This document shows positions 1 to 6,875 of a stretch of 11,808 nt of DNA, one piece after another. The translations under genes and the position numbers were made by a program. The first letter of the stretch is position 1. Every line of letters starts with the position of its first letter. Source of the DNA: an uncultured bacterium (GTDB lineage: Bacteria; Bacillota; Clostridia; Lachnospirales; Lachnospiraceae); assembly GCA_946061355.1 (NCBI GenBank), contig CAMGRE010000064.1, forward strand, positions 1 through 11,808, given 5' to 3'. Under the pieces are notes generated by a model. That model worked only from the letters and a program-made list of their open reading frames with translations. It made no database searches and was not told the DNA's origin.

Positions 1-207
1 ATGATACAAGGAAGTTGCGTTTTTGTAAGAAAAATACACAAATGCTCATCAAAAATGCAAAAAGTAATATACAAAACGCACAATCAAACAAAACGCGCAG
101 CAAAAGAGTAATTGGTCAAAACGATAAAATGTACAAAACCATACAAGCGTATGGATTGTAAATACAACTTTTTCAAATTTTTATCAATCAATAAGGGAGG
201 AAAAAAC
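1..207 (+). promoter_or_regulatory. A-rich upstream region of the sugar transporter operon
   Basis: No convincing gene lies here. Short open frames run through it only because it is A-rich and poor in stop codons. It holds three exact direct copies of CAAAACG (72-78, 89-95, 117-123). The first two sit in a longer ACAAAACGC (71-79 and 88-96), 17 nt apart. A near copy in inverted orientation is at 17-26. A possible -10 box, TAAAAT, is at 125-130, with no good -35 at the right distance, which would fit an activator-dependent promoter. An inverted repeat follows directly. The chvE ribosome binding site (AAGGGAGG, 193-200) ends the region. The promoter itself is inferred; only the motifs are seen. 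Confidence 0.45.
132..160 (+). promoter_or_regulatory. Inverted repeat, candidate operator upstream of chvE
   Basis: The core is a perfect 6-bp inverted repeat, CCATAC (139-144) and GTATGG (149-154), around AAGC. An outer pair, TACAA (132-136) and TTGTA (156-160), extends it. The core also resembles a catabolite-response element: T-x-x-AAGCG-x-AT-x-x-A, with two mismatches to the usual cre consensus as I recall it. GTACAAAA at 131-138 resembles a half-site of the Bacillus subtilis AraR box. It lies just after a possible -10 box, where a repressor would block transcription. It could bind AraR, CcpA or another factor, or could act as an mRNA hairpin; the sequence alone does not decide. Confidence 0.35.
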
Positions 208-1356
208 ATGAAAAAGAAAGTTTTAAGCGCATTGCTCAGCGTAGCAATGGTAGCAACCCTGTTAGTTGGCTGTGGCAGCAAGGCTGAAGAAACAGCAGCT
301 CCGGCAGCAGAGGCAACAACAGAAGCAGCTCCGGCAGCAGAGGCTGAAGAGGCAGCTCCGGCAGCAGAGGCTAACGGAAAGAAAGTCGGCGTAGCAATGC
401 CTACACAGTCTTCCGAGAGATGGATCAACGATGGTAGCAACATGAAGGCTCAGTTAGAGGCACTTGGCTATGAGGTAGATCTTCAGTATGCAGAGGATGA
501 TGTTCAGGCTCAGGTTTCCCAGATCGAGAACATGATCGCTTCCGGCGTTAACTGCCTGGTTATCGCTTCTATCGACTCTTCCGCACTGGTAAACGTTGAG
601 AAGCAGGCACAGACAGCAGGTATTCCGATTATCGCTTATGACAGACTTCTTATGGATACAGACGCTGTTTCCTACTATGCAACATTCGATAACAAGGGTG
701 TTGGTACAGCAATCGGTAAATATATCGTAGACAATGCAGGTCTTGATCCTGCAAATCCGCAGACCATCGAACTTTTCATGGGATCACCTGATGATAACAA
801 CGCTCATATGCTTTACGCAGGTCTGATGGAGCAGATTCAGCCTTTCCTTGACAACGGCGCACTTGTATGTAAGTCCGGCCAGTTAGAGTTTGATTCCAAC
901 TGTACTTTAAGATGGGATCAGCAGACAGCTATGAAGAGATGTGAAGACATCCTTACTGGCTACTATGCAGACGAAGATCTTGACATCGTAGCATCAGCTT
1001 ATGACGGACTGTCCTATGGTTGTATGGCAGCTCTGGAAGGCGCTGGCTACACAGCAGACAATTGGCCGCTGATCACAGGTCAGGACGCAGAGCTTATGGC
1101 TACAAAGCACATCATCTCCGGCAAGCAGACAATGTCTATCGCAAAAGATACACGTATCCTTGCTGAGAAGTGCGTAACAATGGTACAGGCAGTGCTTGAA
1201 GGCGCAGAGCCGGAAATCAACGATACAACAACATACAACAACAACGTTATCGTAGTTCCTTCTTATCTGTGTACACCTGTTGCAGTTGACAAAAACAACT
1301 ACAAAGAAGTTCTTGTTGACACAGGATACTATACAGAGGAGCAGCTTGCTGAGTAG
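208..1356 (+). CDS. chvE: Sugar ABC transporter substrate-binding lipoprotein, ChvE type
   Basis: This is the extracellular solute-binding protein of a CUT2-family monosaccharide ABC transporter, 382 aa. The start at 208 is chosen because AAGGGAGG lies 7 nt upstream and a classic lipoprotein signal peptide follows: lysines at 2-4, a hydrophobic stretch, and lipobox LVGC with the lipidated Cys at residue 22. Residues 24-57 are an Ala/Pro/Glu linker with three AAPAAEA units. The periplasmic-binding-protein type I fold runs from about residue 58 (KKVGVAMP) to the end. The sequence, including the GQDAELMA stretch, resembles the ChvE / multiple-monosaccharide-binding group. ChvE proteins bind arabinose, glucose, galactose or xylose; the adjoining ara operon makes L-arabinose the likeliest ligand, but this is inference. 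It ends in tandem stops (TAG TAA). Confidence 0.93.
   Translation: MKKKVLSALLSVAMVATLLVGCGSKAEETAAPAAEATTEAAPAAEAEEAAPAAEANGKKVGVAMPTQSSERWINDGSNMKAQLEALGYEVDLQYAEDDVQAQVSQIENMIASGVNCLVIASIDSSALVNVEKQAQTAGIPIIAYDRLLMDTDAVSYYATFDNKGVGTAIGKYIVDNAGLDPANPQTIELFMGSPDDNNAHMLYAGLMEQIQPFLDNGALVCKSGQLEFDSNCTLRWDQQTAMKRCEDILTGYYADEDLDIVASAYDGLSYGCMAALEGAGYTADNWPLITGQDAELMATKHIISGKQTMSIAKDTRILAEKCVTMVQAVLEGAEPEINDTTTYNNNVIVVPSYLCTPVAVDKNNYKEVLVDTGYYTEEQLAE
295..371 (+). repeat. Three 20-bp direct repeats coding the lipoprotein linker
   Basis: The same 20-bp unit (GCAGCTCC...GCAGAGGC) occurs exactly at 295-314, 325-344 and 352-371, with periods of 30 and 27 nt. Each encodes AAPAAE and the first bases of the next Ala, at residues 30-36, 40-46 and 49-55 of the binding protein. 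All spacings are multiples of three, so loss or gain of a unit would keep the frame. The segment is a flexible tether between the lipidated Cys and the sugar-binding domain. Confidence 0.85.
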
Positions 1357-1388
1357 TAAGTTTTGAGAACTGAATCAAAGTTTAAGTT

Positions 1389-1415
1389 TGGGCGGCGGCA
1401 TTTTGCCGCCGCCCA
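1389..1415 (+). terminator. GC-rich hairpin between chvE and mmsA, partial terminator or mRNA stabiliser
   Basis: A perfect 10-bp stem, GGGCGGCGGC (1390-1399) with GCCGCCGCCC (1405-1414), closes an ATTTT loop. Pairs A1400-T1404 and T1389-A1415 extend it to 12 bp. The tail is only ATTTCTTATC, so it lacks the uninterrupted T-run of a full terminator. In binding-protein transporter operons such a structure after the first gene usually lowers downstream transcription or protects the upstream mRNA 3' end, giving more binding protein than ATPase and permease. That role is inferred from position. Confidence 0.75.
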
Positions 1416-1452
1416 TTTCTTATCATAAATATTAAGGAGAAGGAGTAAAGGT

Positions 1453-3012
1453 ATGTCAGAATACATCTTGGAAATGAATCATATTACCAAGGCTTTCTCT
1501 GGGGTAAAGGCGCTTGACGATGTTAATCTGAAAGTGAAGAAGGGCGAAATCCACGCTCTTTGTGGAGAAAATGGTGCAGGAAAATCTACACTTATGAATG
1601 TTCTCTCCGGCGTATATCCTCATGGAACCTATGAAGGTGATGTGGTGTACAAAGGTGAAACATGTTCATTTCATAATCTGAAGGATAGTGAAGAAAAAGG
1701 TATCGTAATTATTCATCAGGAACTTGCGTTGAGTCCGTTGCTTTCTGTTGCGGAAAATGTTTTTCTGGGCAATGAGCAGCTCAAATGCAAAGGTGTCATT
1801 GACTGGACCAAGACAAGGCAGCGTGCAACAGAGATGCTGGCAAAAGTAGGTCTTGAACATGAAGATGTCAATGTGCCGGTCAACACATTGGGTGTTGGTA
1901 AACAGCAGCTTATTGAAATTGCAAAGGCTATGGCGAAAAAGGTAGAACTTTTGATCCTCGACGAGCCTACGGCATCTTTGAATGATGAGGAGAGTAAACA
2001 TCTTCTGGATATCATGCTGGAATTAAAATCGCATGGCATTACCTGTATTATTATTTCGCATAAGCTGAACGAAATTGAATATGTAGCTGACTCTGTTACG
2101 ATCATCCGTGACGGCAAAACCATCGAAACGATCAAAAAGGGTGAAGATGAGTTTACGGAAGACAGAGTAATCAAGGCTATGGTTGGTAGAGAGCTTACCA
2201 ACAGATATCCGCTCAGAGAAGGCGTTGAGATCGGTGATACCATTTTTGAAGTAAAGGATTGGAATGTTTTCCATCCCGATGATCCAAACCGTCAGATGCT
2301 GAAGAACATCAATATCAAAGTTCGAGCAGGCGAAGTTGTCGGTCTTGCGGGACTTATGGGCGCCGGCCGTACGGAATTTGCGATGTCCGTATTTGGACAC
2401 AGCTATGGTCAGAAGATATCAGGTAAGGTTTTCATGCATGGCAAAGAGGTGAAAATGCCCACTGTCAAGGATGCGATCAAAAACAAACTTGCTTATGTAT
2501 CAGAGGATCGTAAAGGAAATGGACTTGTCCTGATCGGTGATATCAAAGAGAACATGGTTCTGGCAGCCAGACCTCAGTACTTCTCGAACAAAGGTGTGAT
2601 CAACGGGAATGAAGAGATACTGGCAGCACAGGAATACAAAGATAAGATCAATGTAAAGGCAAACTCCATTGAGCAGGTGGTAGGATCCCTGTCCGGTGGT
2701 AATCAGCAGAAGGTTGTGCTTGCAAAATGGATGCTCACGCAGCCGGATGTACTTATTCTGGATGAGCCTACACGTGGTATCGACGTAGGTGCAAAATACG
2801 AAATCTATTGTGTCATTAATGACCTTGCAAAAGCCGGTAAGGCAGTCGTCGTTATTTCTTCTGAAATGCCTGAGATTATTGGTACATGCGACAGGGTTTA
2901 TGTTATCAATGAAGGTGAAATTGCAGGAGAATTGACAAAGGAAGAGGTAACACAGGAAAGAATTATGCAATGTATTATGGCTCATAATAGAAAGGATGAT
3001 GGAAATGAATAA
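1453..3012 (+). CDS. mmsA: Monosaccharide ABC transporter ATP-binding protein, double NBD
   Basis: This is the ATPase subunit (519 aa) that powers sugar import, of the MmsA/GguA/XylG type with two fused nucleotide-binding domains. NBD1 has Walker A GENGAGKST (38-46), Q-loop Gln89, a signature-like LGVGKQQ (146-152) and Walker B LLILDEPT (166-173). NBD2 has a degenerate Walker A, GLMGAGRT (300-307), with Arg in place of the usual Lys; a canonical LSGGNQQK (413-420); and Walker B VLILDEPT (433-440). The altered NBD2 P-loop is usual for CUT2 ATPases, so it is not damage. The start follows AAGGAGAAGGAG (1434-1445) at 7-nt spacing. The 3' end overlaps the permease start by 8 nt, so the two are probably translationally coupled. 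Confidence 0.95.
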   Translation: MSEYILEMNHITKAFSGVKALDDVNLKVKKGEIHALCGENGAGKSTLMNVLSGVYPHGTYEGDVVYKGETCSFHNLKDSEEKGIVIIHQELALSPLLSVAENVFLGNEQLKCKGVIDWTKTRQRATEMLAKVGLEHEDVNVPVNTLGVGKQQLIEIAKAMAKKVELLILDEPTASLNDEESKHLLDIMLELKSHGITCIIISHKLNEIEYVADSVTIIRDGKTIETIKKGEDEFTEDRVIKAMVGRELTNRYPLREGVEIGDTIFEVKDWNVFHPDDPNRQMLKNINIKVRAGEVVGLAGLMGAGRTEFAMSVFGHSYGQKISGKVFMHGKEVKMPTVKDAIKNKLAYVSEDRKGNGLVLIGDIKENMVLAARPQYFSNKGVINGNEEILAAQEYKDKINVKANSIEQVVGSLSGGNQQKVVLAKWMLTQPDVLILDEPTRGIDVGAKYEIYCVINDLAKAGKAVVVISSEMPEIIGTCDRVYVINEGEIAGELTKEEVTQERIMQCIMAHNRKDDGNE

Positions 3013-4174
3013 GAAAAAAGTAGTAAATCTTGACATGAAGCAGTATGGTATGTTCCTTGCTCTTGTCGCAATCTTTGTGATCTTTGCTGTTTTGACGGGA
3101 GGTAAGAACTTATCTCCGGCAAATATCAATAACCTGGTAATGCAGAATGGTTATGTCGTAATTCTTGCGGTTGGTATGCTTCTCTGTGTATTGACCGGTA
3201 ACATCGACCTTGGTGTCGGTTCTGTTGTAGCTGTAACAGGTTCGGCAGCAGGTATCATTTTGGTTGATTACAAAATGAACATGTGGGTAGCAATCCTGGT
3301 AGCACTTTTGATCGGTCTGGCTGTAGGTATCTTTGCCGGATTCTTCATTGCATACCTTGGCATCCCGCCTTTTGTTGTAACACTTGCAACGATGCTTATG
3401 GGCCGCGGTCTTACATATACAATGCTGCAGGCTCAGACGAAAGGACCTCTGCCGGATGACTTCGTATTCATCGGTGCAGGCTTCCTGCCTACGATGAAGG
3501 TCCCTTTCGCGGACGGTACAATCGACCTCATTACGATCTTCGTAGCCATTGCGGCAACAGTGCTTGTCATCTTTGCAGAATTTAAGAGCATTGCAACAAA
3601 GAAAAAATATGGTTTTGCAGAGACTGCTTTATGGCAGCTGGCTGTAAAGAATGCTGTATTTATTTTCATCATCTGGTTCTTCTTCTACAAACTGGCACGT
3701 TGGAACGGTCTTCCTTTTGTATTGCTTTTGATGGCAATCCTTGTTGCAATTTATGCATTTGTCACAAGCAAGACGGTAGCGGGTCGTCAGATCTATGCTC
3801 TTGGCGGTAACCGCAAGGCTGCACAGCTTTCCGGTATTGATACCAAGAAGGTATTCTTCTGGGTATATGTAAACATGGGTGTGTTGAGTGCACTTGCAGG
3901 TATCGTTCTTGCAGCCCGTAATGCTTCCGCAACACCGAAGGCCGGTGACGGTTTTGAGATGGATGCGATTGCTTCCTGTTACATCGGTGGTGCAGCCGTA
4001 GCCGGTGGTGCCGGTACGATCACAGGTGCTGTTGTAGGTGCGTTTGTAATGGGTATTTTGAACAACGGTATGTCACTTTATGGCTGGACAACTGATATTC
4101 AGAAGATCGTTAAGGGTGCCGTTCTGTTGGGCGCTGTTACATTTGATGTAATTTCCAAGAGTAAAAAGAAGTAA
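3005..4174 (+). CDS. mmsB: Monosaccharide ABC transporter permease
   Basis: This is the membrane subunit of the same importer, 389 aa, of the BPD_transp_2 / MmsB-GguB-XylH family and close to XylH in length. It is strongly hydrophobic throughout, with a first membrane helix at about residues 14-31 and several more. The CUT2 motif TGNIDLGVGS is at 64-73, GGNRKAAQLSGID begins at 267, and a Gly/Ala-rich region (IGGAAVAGGAGTITGAVVGA) lies near the C-terminus. A charged loop and two extra hydrophobic stretches in the middle set it apart from the shorter RbsC permeases. ATG 3005 is preferred because AAAGGA (2991-2996) lies 8 nt upstream; in-frame ATGs at 2996 and 2999 are possible but poorly spaced. 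The gene overlaps mmsA by 8 nt. Confidence 0.94.
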   Translation: MNKKKVVNLDMKQYGMFLALVAIFVIFAVLTGGKNLSPANINNLVMQNGYVVILAVGMLLCVLTGNIDLGVGSVVAVTGSAAGIILVDYKMNMWVAILVALLIGLAVGIFAGFFIAYLGIPPFVVTLATMLMGRGLTYTMLQAQTKGPLPDDFVFIGAGFLPTMKVPFADGTIDLITIFVAIAATVLVIFAEFKSIATKKKYGFAETALWQLAVKNAVFIFIIWFFFYKLARWNGLPFVLLLMAILVAIYAFVTSKTVAGRQIYALGGNRKAAQLSGIDTKKVFFWVYVNMGVLSALAGIVLAARNASATPKAGDGFEMDAIASCYIGGAAVAGGAGTITGAVVGAFVMGILNNGMSLYGWTTDIQKIVKGAVLLGAVTFDVISKSKKK

Positions 4175-4204
4175 TCGACAGGAAACACACATGAAGTTTA
4201 TTTA
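4175..4204 (+). promoter_or_regulatory. Weak candidate promoter for the araR operon
   Basis: TCGACA (4175-4180) matches five of six bases of a -35 box. TATTTA (4199-4204), 18 nt downstream, is a poor -10. Transcription from it would start near 4211, just before the hairpin at 4217-4255. I list it because there is no room for a promoter between that hairpin and araR, so araR needs either a promoter upstream of the hairpin or read-through from mmsB. Confidence 0.2.
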
Positions 4205-4213
4205 GGGGGAAAG

Positions 4214-4255
4214 AAAGGGCTGCTTATATGAGAAACCCCATAAGCAGCCTTTTTT
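4214..4255 (+). terminator. Intrinsic terminator after mmsB, overlapping the araR leader
   Basis: A perfect 10-bp stem, GGCTGCTTAT (4218-4227) with ATAAGCAGCC (4240-4249), encloses a 12-nt loop and is followed by six T (4250-4255). Upstream AAA (4214-4216) can pair with the first Ts, lengthening the stem. This is a strong rho-independent terminator for the transporter operon. It ends only 7 nt before the araR start at 4263, so it must also sit in the leader of any araR transcript that starts upstream. Confidence 0.88.
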
Positions 4256-4260
4256 GGTAG
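4228..4260 (+). CDS. Possible 10-codon leader ORF inside the terminator hairpin
   Basis: ATG at 4228 opens a ten-residue frame, MRNPISSLFW, ending with TAG at 4258-4260. AAAGGG (4214-4219) lies 8 nt upstream and could serve as a ribosome binding site. The ORF starts in the hairpin loop, runs through the right arm and the T-run, and stops two bases before the araR ATG at 4263. Translating it would open the hairpin and deliver ribosomes to araR, which lacks a good site of its own. It may equally be a chance ORF; ten codons carry no coding signal. Confidence 0.25.
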   Translation: MRNPISSLFW

Positions 4261-4262
4261 AG

Positions 4263-5345
4263 ATGGCTAAAAATATGCCGAAATATTTGGAACTTGTAAG
4301 TTGGATACAGGAACAGATTGAAACAAAGAAAATGCTTCCGGGACAAAAGCTGCATTCGGAGAACGAACTCAGTGAAATGTTTGGTCTCAGCAGGCAGACT
4401 GTCCGTCATGCGATCAGCGTACTTGAGAATGATGGTGTGCTGAAGCGGATACAGGGAAGCGGTACTTATATCAATCAGAATCTTGCGGAGAATCTGTCAG
4501 GCAGAAACAGAATTGCCGTTATTATGACGTATATCGACGGCTATATTTTTCCGAGAACGATTCAGGCGCTCGAGAATACTTTTTTCAAGAAGGGGTATTC
4601 CGTACAGATTGCATTCACCAATAATCTGGTAGGAAGAGAGCAGACGATACTGAAAGATATTATGGAAAAGGATGAGGTGGCCGGAATCATTATGGAAGCA
4701 ACAAAGAGTGCACTTCCGAATCCGAATCTGCACTTCTTTCAGGAGCTGGCGAGGAAAAAAATTCCGATTCTCTTTATGAACAGCTTTTATCAGTCGCTGC
4801 CGTTTCCGCATATTTCCATGAATGACAAAGAAGCGGGAAAGACCGCGACAAATTATTTGATCGGGAAAGGTCACAAAAAGATTACCGGGATCTTTAAGCT
4901 GGATGACGGTCAGGGCTTGCTGCGGTATGCGGGATTTGCGGAAGCACTGAGTGAAGGCGGGATTGATTGTGATGAATCCAAAATTATCTGGGTAGATACG
5001 GAAGATGTCAAAAATCTGTCTGTACTCAGAGAAAAGATTAGAGCCAGGCTGGAGGGCTGTACGGCAGTTGTGACCTACAACGATGAAGTGGCTTTTGGGC
5101 TTTTGAAAGTGCTGAAAAAAGAGAAAATCCGTGTGCCGGAGGATCTGTCGATCGCCAGTATTGATGACTCGGAACTGGCAGTTCTCGGGAATGTCAAGCT
5201 GACTTCCGTTCCGTATCCGATGGAACGCCTCGGGGAGAAGGCAGCGTATAATCTCCTGGAGATGATACGCAATCCGAAATTTGACGGAAATTATGAGTTT
5301 GACGTGCATGTAACTGAAAGAGATTCCGTTAGGGAATTAAAATAA
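4263..5345 (+). CDS. araR: Arabinose operon transcriptional repressor, GntR-LacI type
   Basis: The protein is 360 aa and strongly resembles Bacillus subtilis AraR in layout and in recognisable stretches. It has an N-terminal GntR winged helix-turn-helix (about residues 8-70: ENELSEMFGLSRQTVRHAISVLENDG, then wing QGSGTYI) and a C-terminal LacI-type sugar-binding domain (about 82-360). Shared stretches include TYIDGYIFPRTI, GIFKLDDGQG, YNDEVAF, VPEDLSI and VKLTSVPYP. AraR proteins repress ara genes and release DNA on binding L-arabinose. The start is uncertain: ATG 4263 has no clear ribosome binding site; ATG 4275 (MPKY) matches the B. subtilis start better; TTG 4254 is also in frame. Its stop is 17 nt before araA, so regulator and enzymes are probably co-transcribed and autoregulated. 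Confidence 0.92.
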   Translation: MAKNMPKYLELVSWIQEQIETKKMLPGQKLHSENELSEMFGLSRQTVRHAISVLENDGVLKRIQGSGTYINQNLAENLSGRNRIAVIMTYIDGYIFPRTIQALENTFFKKGYSVQIAFTNNLVGREQTILKDIMEKDEVAGIIMEATKSALPNPNLHFFQELARKKIPILFMNSFYQSLPFPHISMNDKEAGKTATNYLIGKGHKKITGIFKLDDGQGLLRYAGFAEALSEGGIDCDESKIIWVDTEDVKNLSVLREKIRARLEGCTAVVTYNDEVAFGLLKVLKKEKIRVPEDLSIASIDDSELAVLGNVKLTSVPYPMERLGEKAAYNLLEMIRNPKFDGNYEFDVHVTERDSVRELK

Positions 5346-5362
5346 TAGAAAAGGAGAAAGTT

Positions 5363-6859
5363 ATGAAAGCAGCAAAAAATTACAAATTTTGGTTTTGTAC
5401 AGGATCTCAGGATTTATACGGTGACGAATGCCTGAGACATGTGGCGGATCATTCCGCAAAGATCGTGGAAGGCCTGAATGCAGGCGGAAAGCTTCCCTAT
5501 GAAGTGATTCTGAAGCCCACACTGATCGATCAGGCATCGATCAGAAAGACCTTTAACGATGCAAATAATGATCCTGACTGTGCCGGTGTTATCACATGGA
5601 TGCACACTTTCTCTCCGGCAAAAATGTGGATCATCGGACTGCAGGAGTACAAGAAACCGCTCTGCCATTTACATACACAGTTTAATGAGGAAATCCCTTA
5701 TGACACGATGGATATGGATTTCATGAATGAGAACCAGTCTGCGCACGGTGACAGAGAGTATGGTCATATTGTGTCCCGCATGGGCATTGAGAGAAAGATC
5801 ATTGTAGGACACTGGGCAAGTGAGAAAGTTCAGGAAAAGATCGGAAGCTGGATGAGAACCGCAATCGGCGTTATGGAGTCATCCCACATCCGCGTATGCC
5901 GTTTCGGTGACAATATGAACAACGTAGCGGTGACAGAAGGCGATAAGGTAGAGGCTCAGATCAAGTTTGGCTGGGAGATCGATCATTATAATGTAAACGA
6001 CCTCGTAGAATATGTAGATGCTGTTTCCAAAGGTGATGTGGATGCACTCACAGACGAATATTACAGCAAATATGAAATTGCTCTGGAAGGAAGAGACGAA
6101 GCAGAATTCAGAAGACATGTAGCTGTACAGGCACAAATTGAAATCGGCATGGAGAAATTCCTTGAGGAAGGAAATTATCATGCATTCGTGACACACTTCG
6201 GCATGCTTGGAGGATTGAAGCAGCTTCCGGGACTTGCGGTGCAGAGACTGATGGAAAAAGGTTACGGCTTCGGTGGCGAAGGCGATTGGAAGACAGCTGC
6301 CATGGATCGTCTGATTAAGATTATGACAGCCGGTATTCCGAATGCAAAGGGCAGCTCCTTCATGGAGGATTACACTTACAATTTCGTTCCGGGCAAGGAA
6401 GGCATTATTCAGGCGCATATGCTTGAGGTATGCCCGCTGATCGCAGAGGGCCCTATGACCATTAAGTGCCAGCCTCTTTCCATGGGCAACAGGGAGGATC
6501 CCGCGAGACTTGTGTTCCAGGCTAAGGAAGGTAGCGGCATCGCAACATCCCTGATTGATCTGGGAACCAGATTCCGTCTGCTGATCAATGCAGTGGATTG
6601 CAAGAAGGTAGAGAAACCGCTTCCCAAGCTTCCTGTAGGTATCAATTACTGGACACCGCAGCCGAACCTTGAGGTCGGTGCGGCGGCATGGATCCTTGCG
6701 GGCGGTGCACATCATACAGCCTTCACATACGATCTGAGCGTTGAGCAGATGGTTGATTGGGCTGATGCAATGGGCATCGAGAGCGTAGTGATCGACAAGG
6801 ATACCACGCTTCGCAGCCTGAAGAATGAACTCAGATGGAATGCGGTTGCATTCAGATAA
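5363..6859 (+). CDS. araA: L-arabinose isomerase
   Basis: This cytoplasmic metal-dependent enzyme converts L-arabinose to L-ribulose, the first catabolic step. At 498 aa it is close to E. coli AraA (500 aa). The four residues known to matter in E. coli AraA have clear counterparts: Glu306 in GFGGEGDWKTAA, Glu335 in SSFMEDYTYNF, His352 in AHMLEVCP, and the His450-His451 pair in AGGAHHTAF. The N-terminal TGSQDLYG is the family's substrate-region motif, with Asp where E. coli has His. AAGGAG (5351-5356) lies 6 nt before the start. The gene follows araR by 17 nt and precedes the kinase by 16 nt. Confidence 0.97.
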   Translation: MKAAKNYKFWFCTGSQDLYGDECLRHVADHSAKIVEGLNAGGKLPYEVILKPTLIDQASIRKTFNDANNDPDCAGVITWMHTFSPAKMWIIGLQEYKKPLCHLHTQFNEEIPYDTMDMDFMNENQSAHGDREYGHIVSRMGIERKIIVGHWASEKVQEKIGSWMRTAIGVMESSHIRVCRFGDNMNNVAVTEGDKVEAQIKFGWEIDHYNVNDLVEYVDAVSKGDVDALTDEYYSKYEIALEGRDEAEFRRHVAVQAQIEIGMEKFLEEGNYHAFVTHFGMLGGLKQLPGLAVQRLMEKGYGFGGEGDWKTAAMDRLIKIMTAGIPNAKGSSFMEDYTYNFVPGKEGIIQAHMLEVCPLIAEGPMTIKCQPLSMGNREDPARLVFQAKEGSGIATSLIDLGTRFRLLINAVDCKKVEKPLPKLPVGINYWTPQPNLEVGAAAWILAGGAHHTAFTYDLSVEQMVDWADAMGIESVVIDKDTTLRSLKNELRWNAVAFR

Positions 6860-6875
6860 GATGGAGGATAAGAAT

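Noticed and set aside
1..111. Open frame from position 1 to TAA at 109-111, possible end of an upstream gene
   Set aside because: The A-rich composition keeps more than one frame open, the 36-residue product has no recognisable character, and repeated regulatory-like motifs run through it.
112..207. In-frame TTG extension of chvE by 32 residues
   Set aside because: It would bury the lipoprotein signal peptide. The ATG at 208 has a strong ribosome binding site and correct signal-peptide geometry.
84..443. 119-aa minus-strand open frame with an Ala/Ser-rich stretch
   Set aside because: The low-complexity part is the reverse reading of the AAPAAEA repeats of the chvE linker.
2341..2373. Loss-of-function P-loop in NBD2 of mmsA (Arg in place of Lys)
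   Set aside because: A degenerate Walker A in the second domain is usual for CUT2 sugar ABC ATPases.
4497..5309. 270-aa minus-strand open frame opposite araR
   Set aside because: It is wholly inside araR, has no convincing ribosome binding site or domain, and is explained as a shadow frame.
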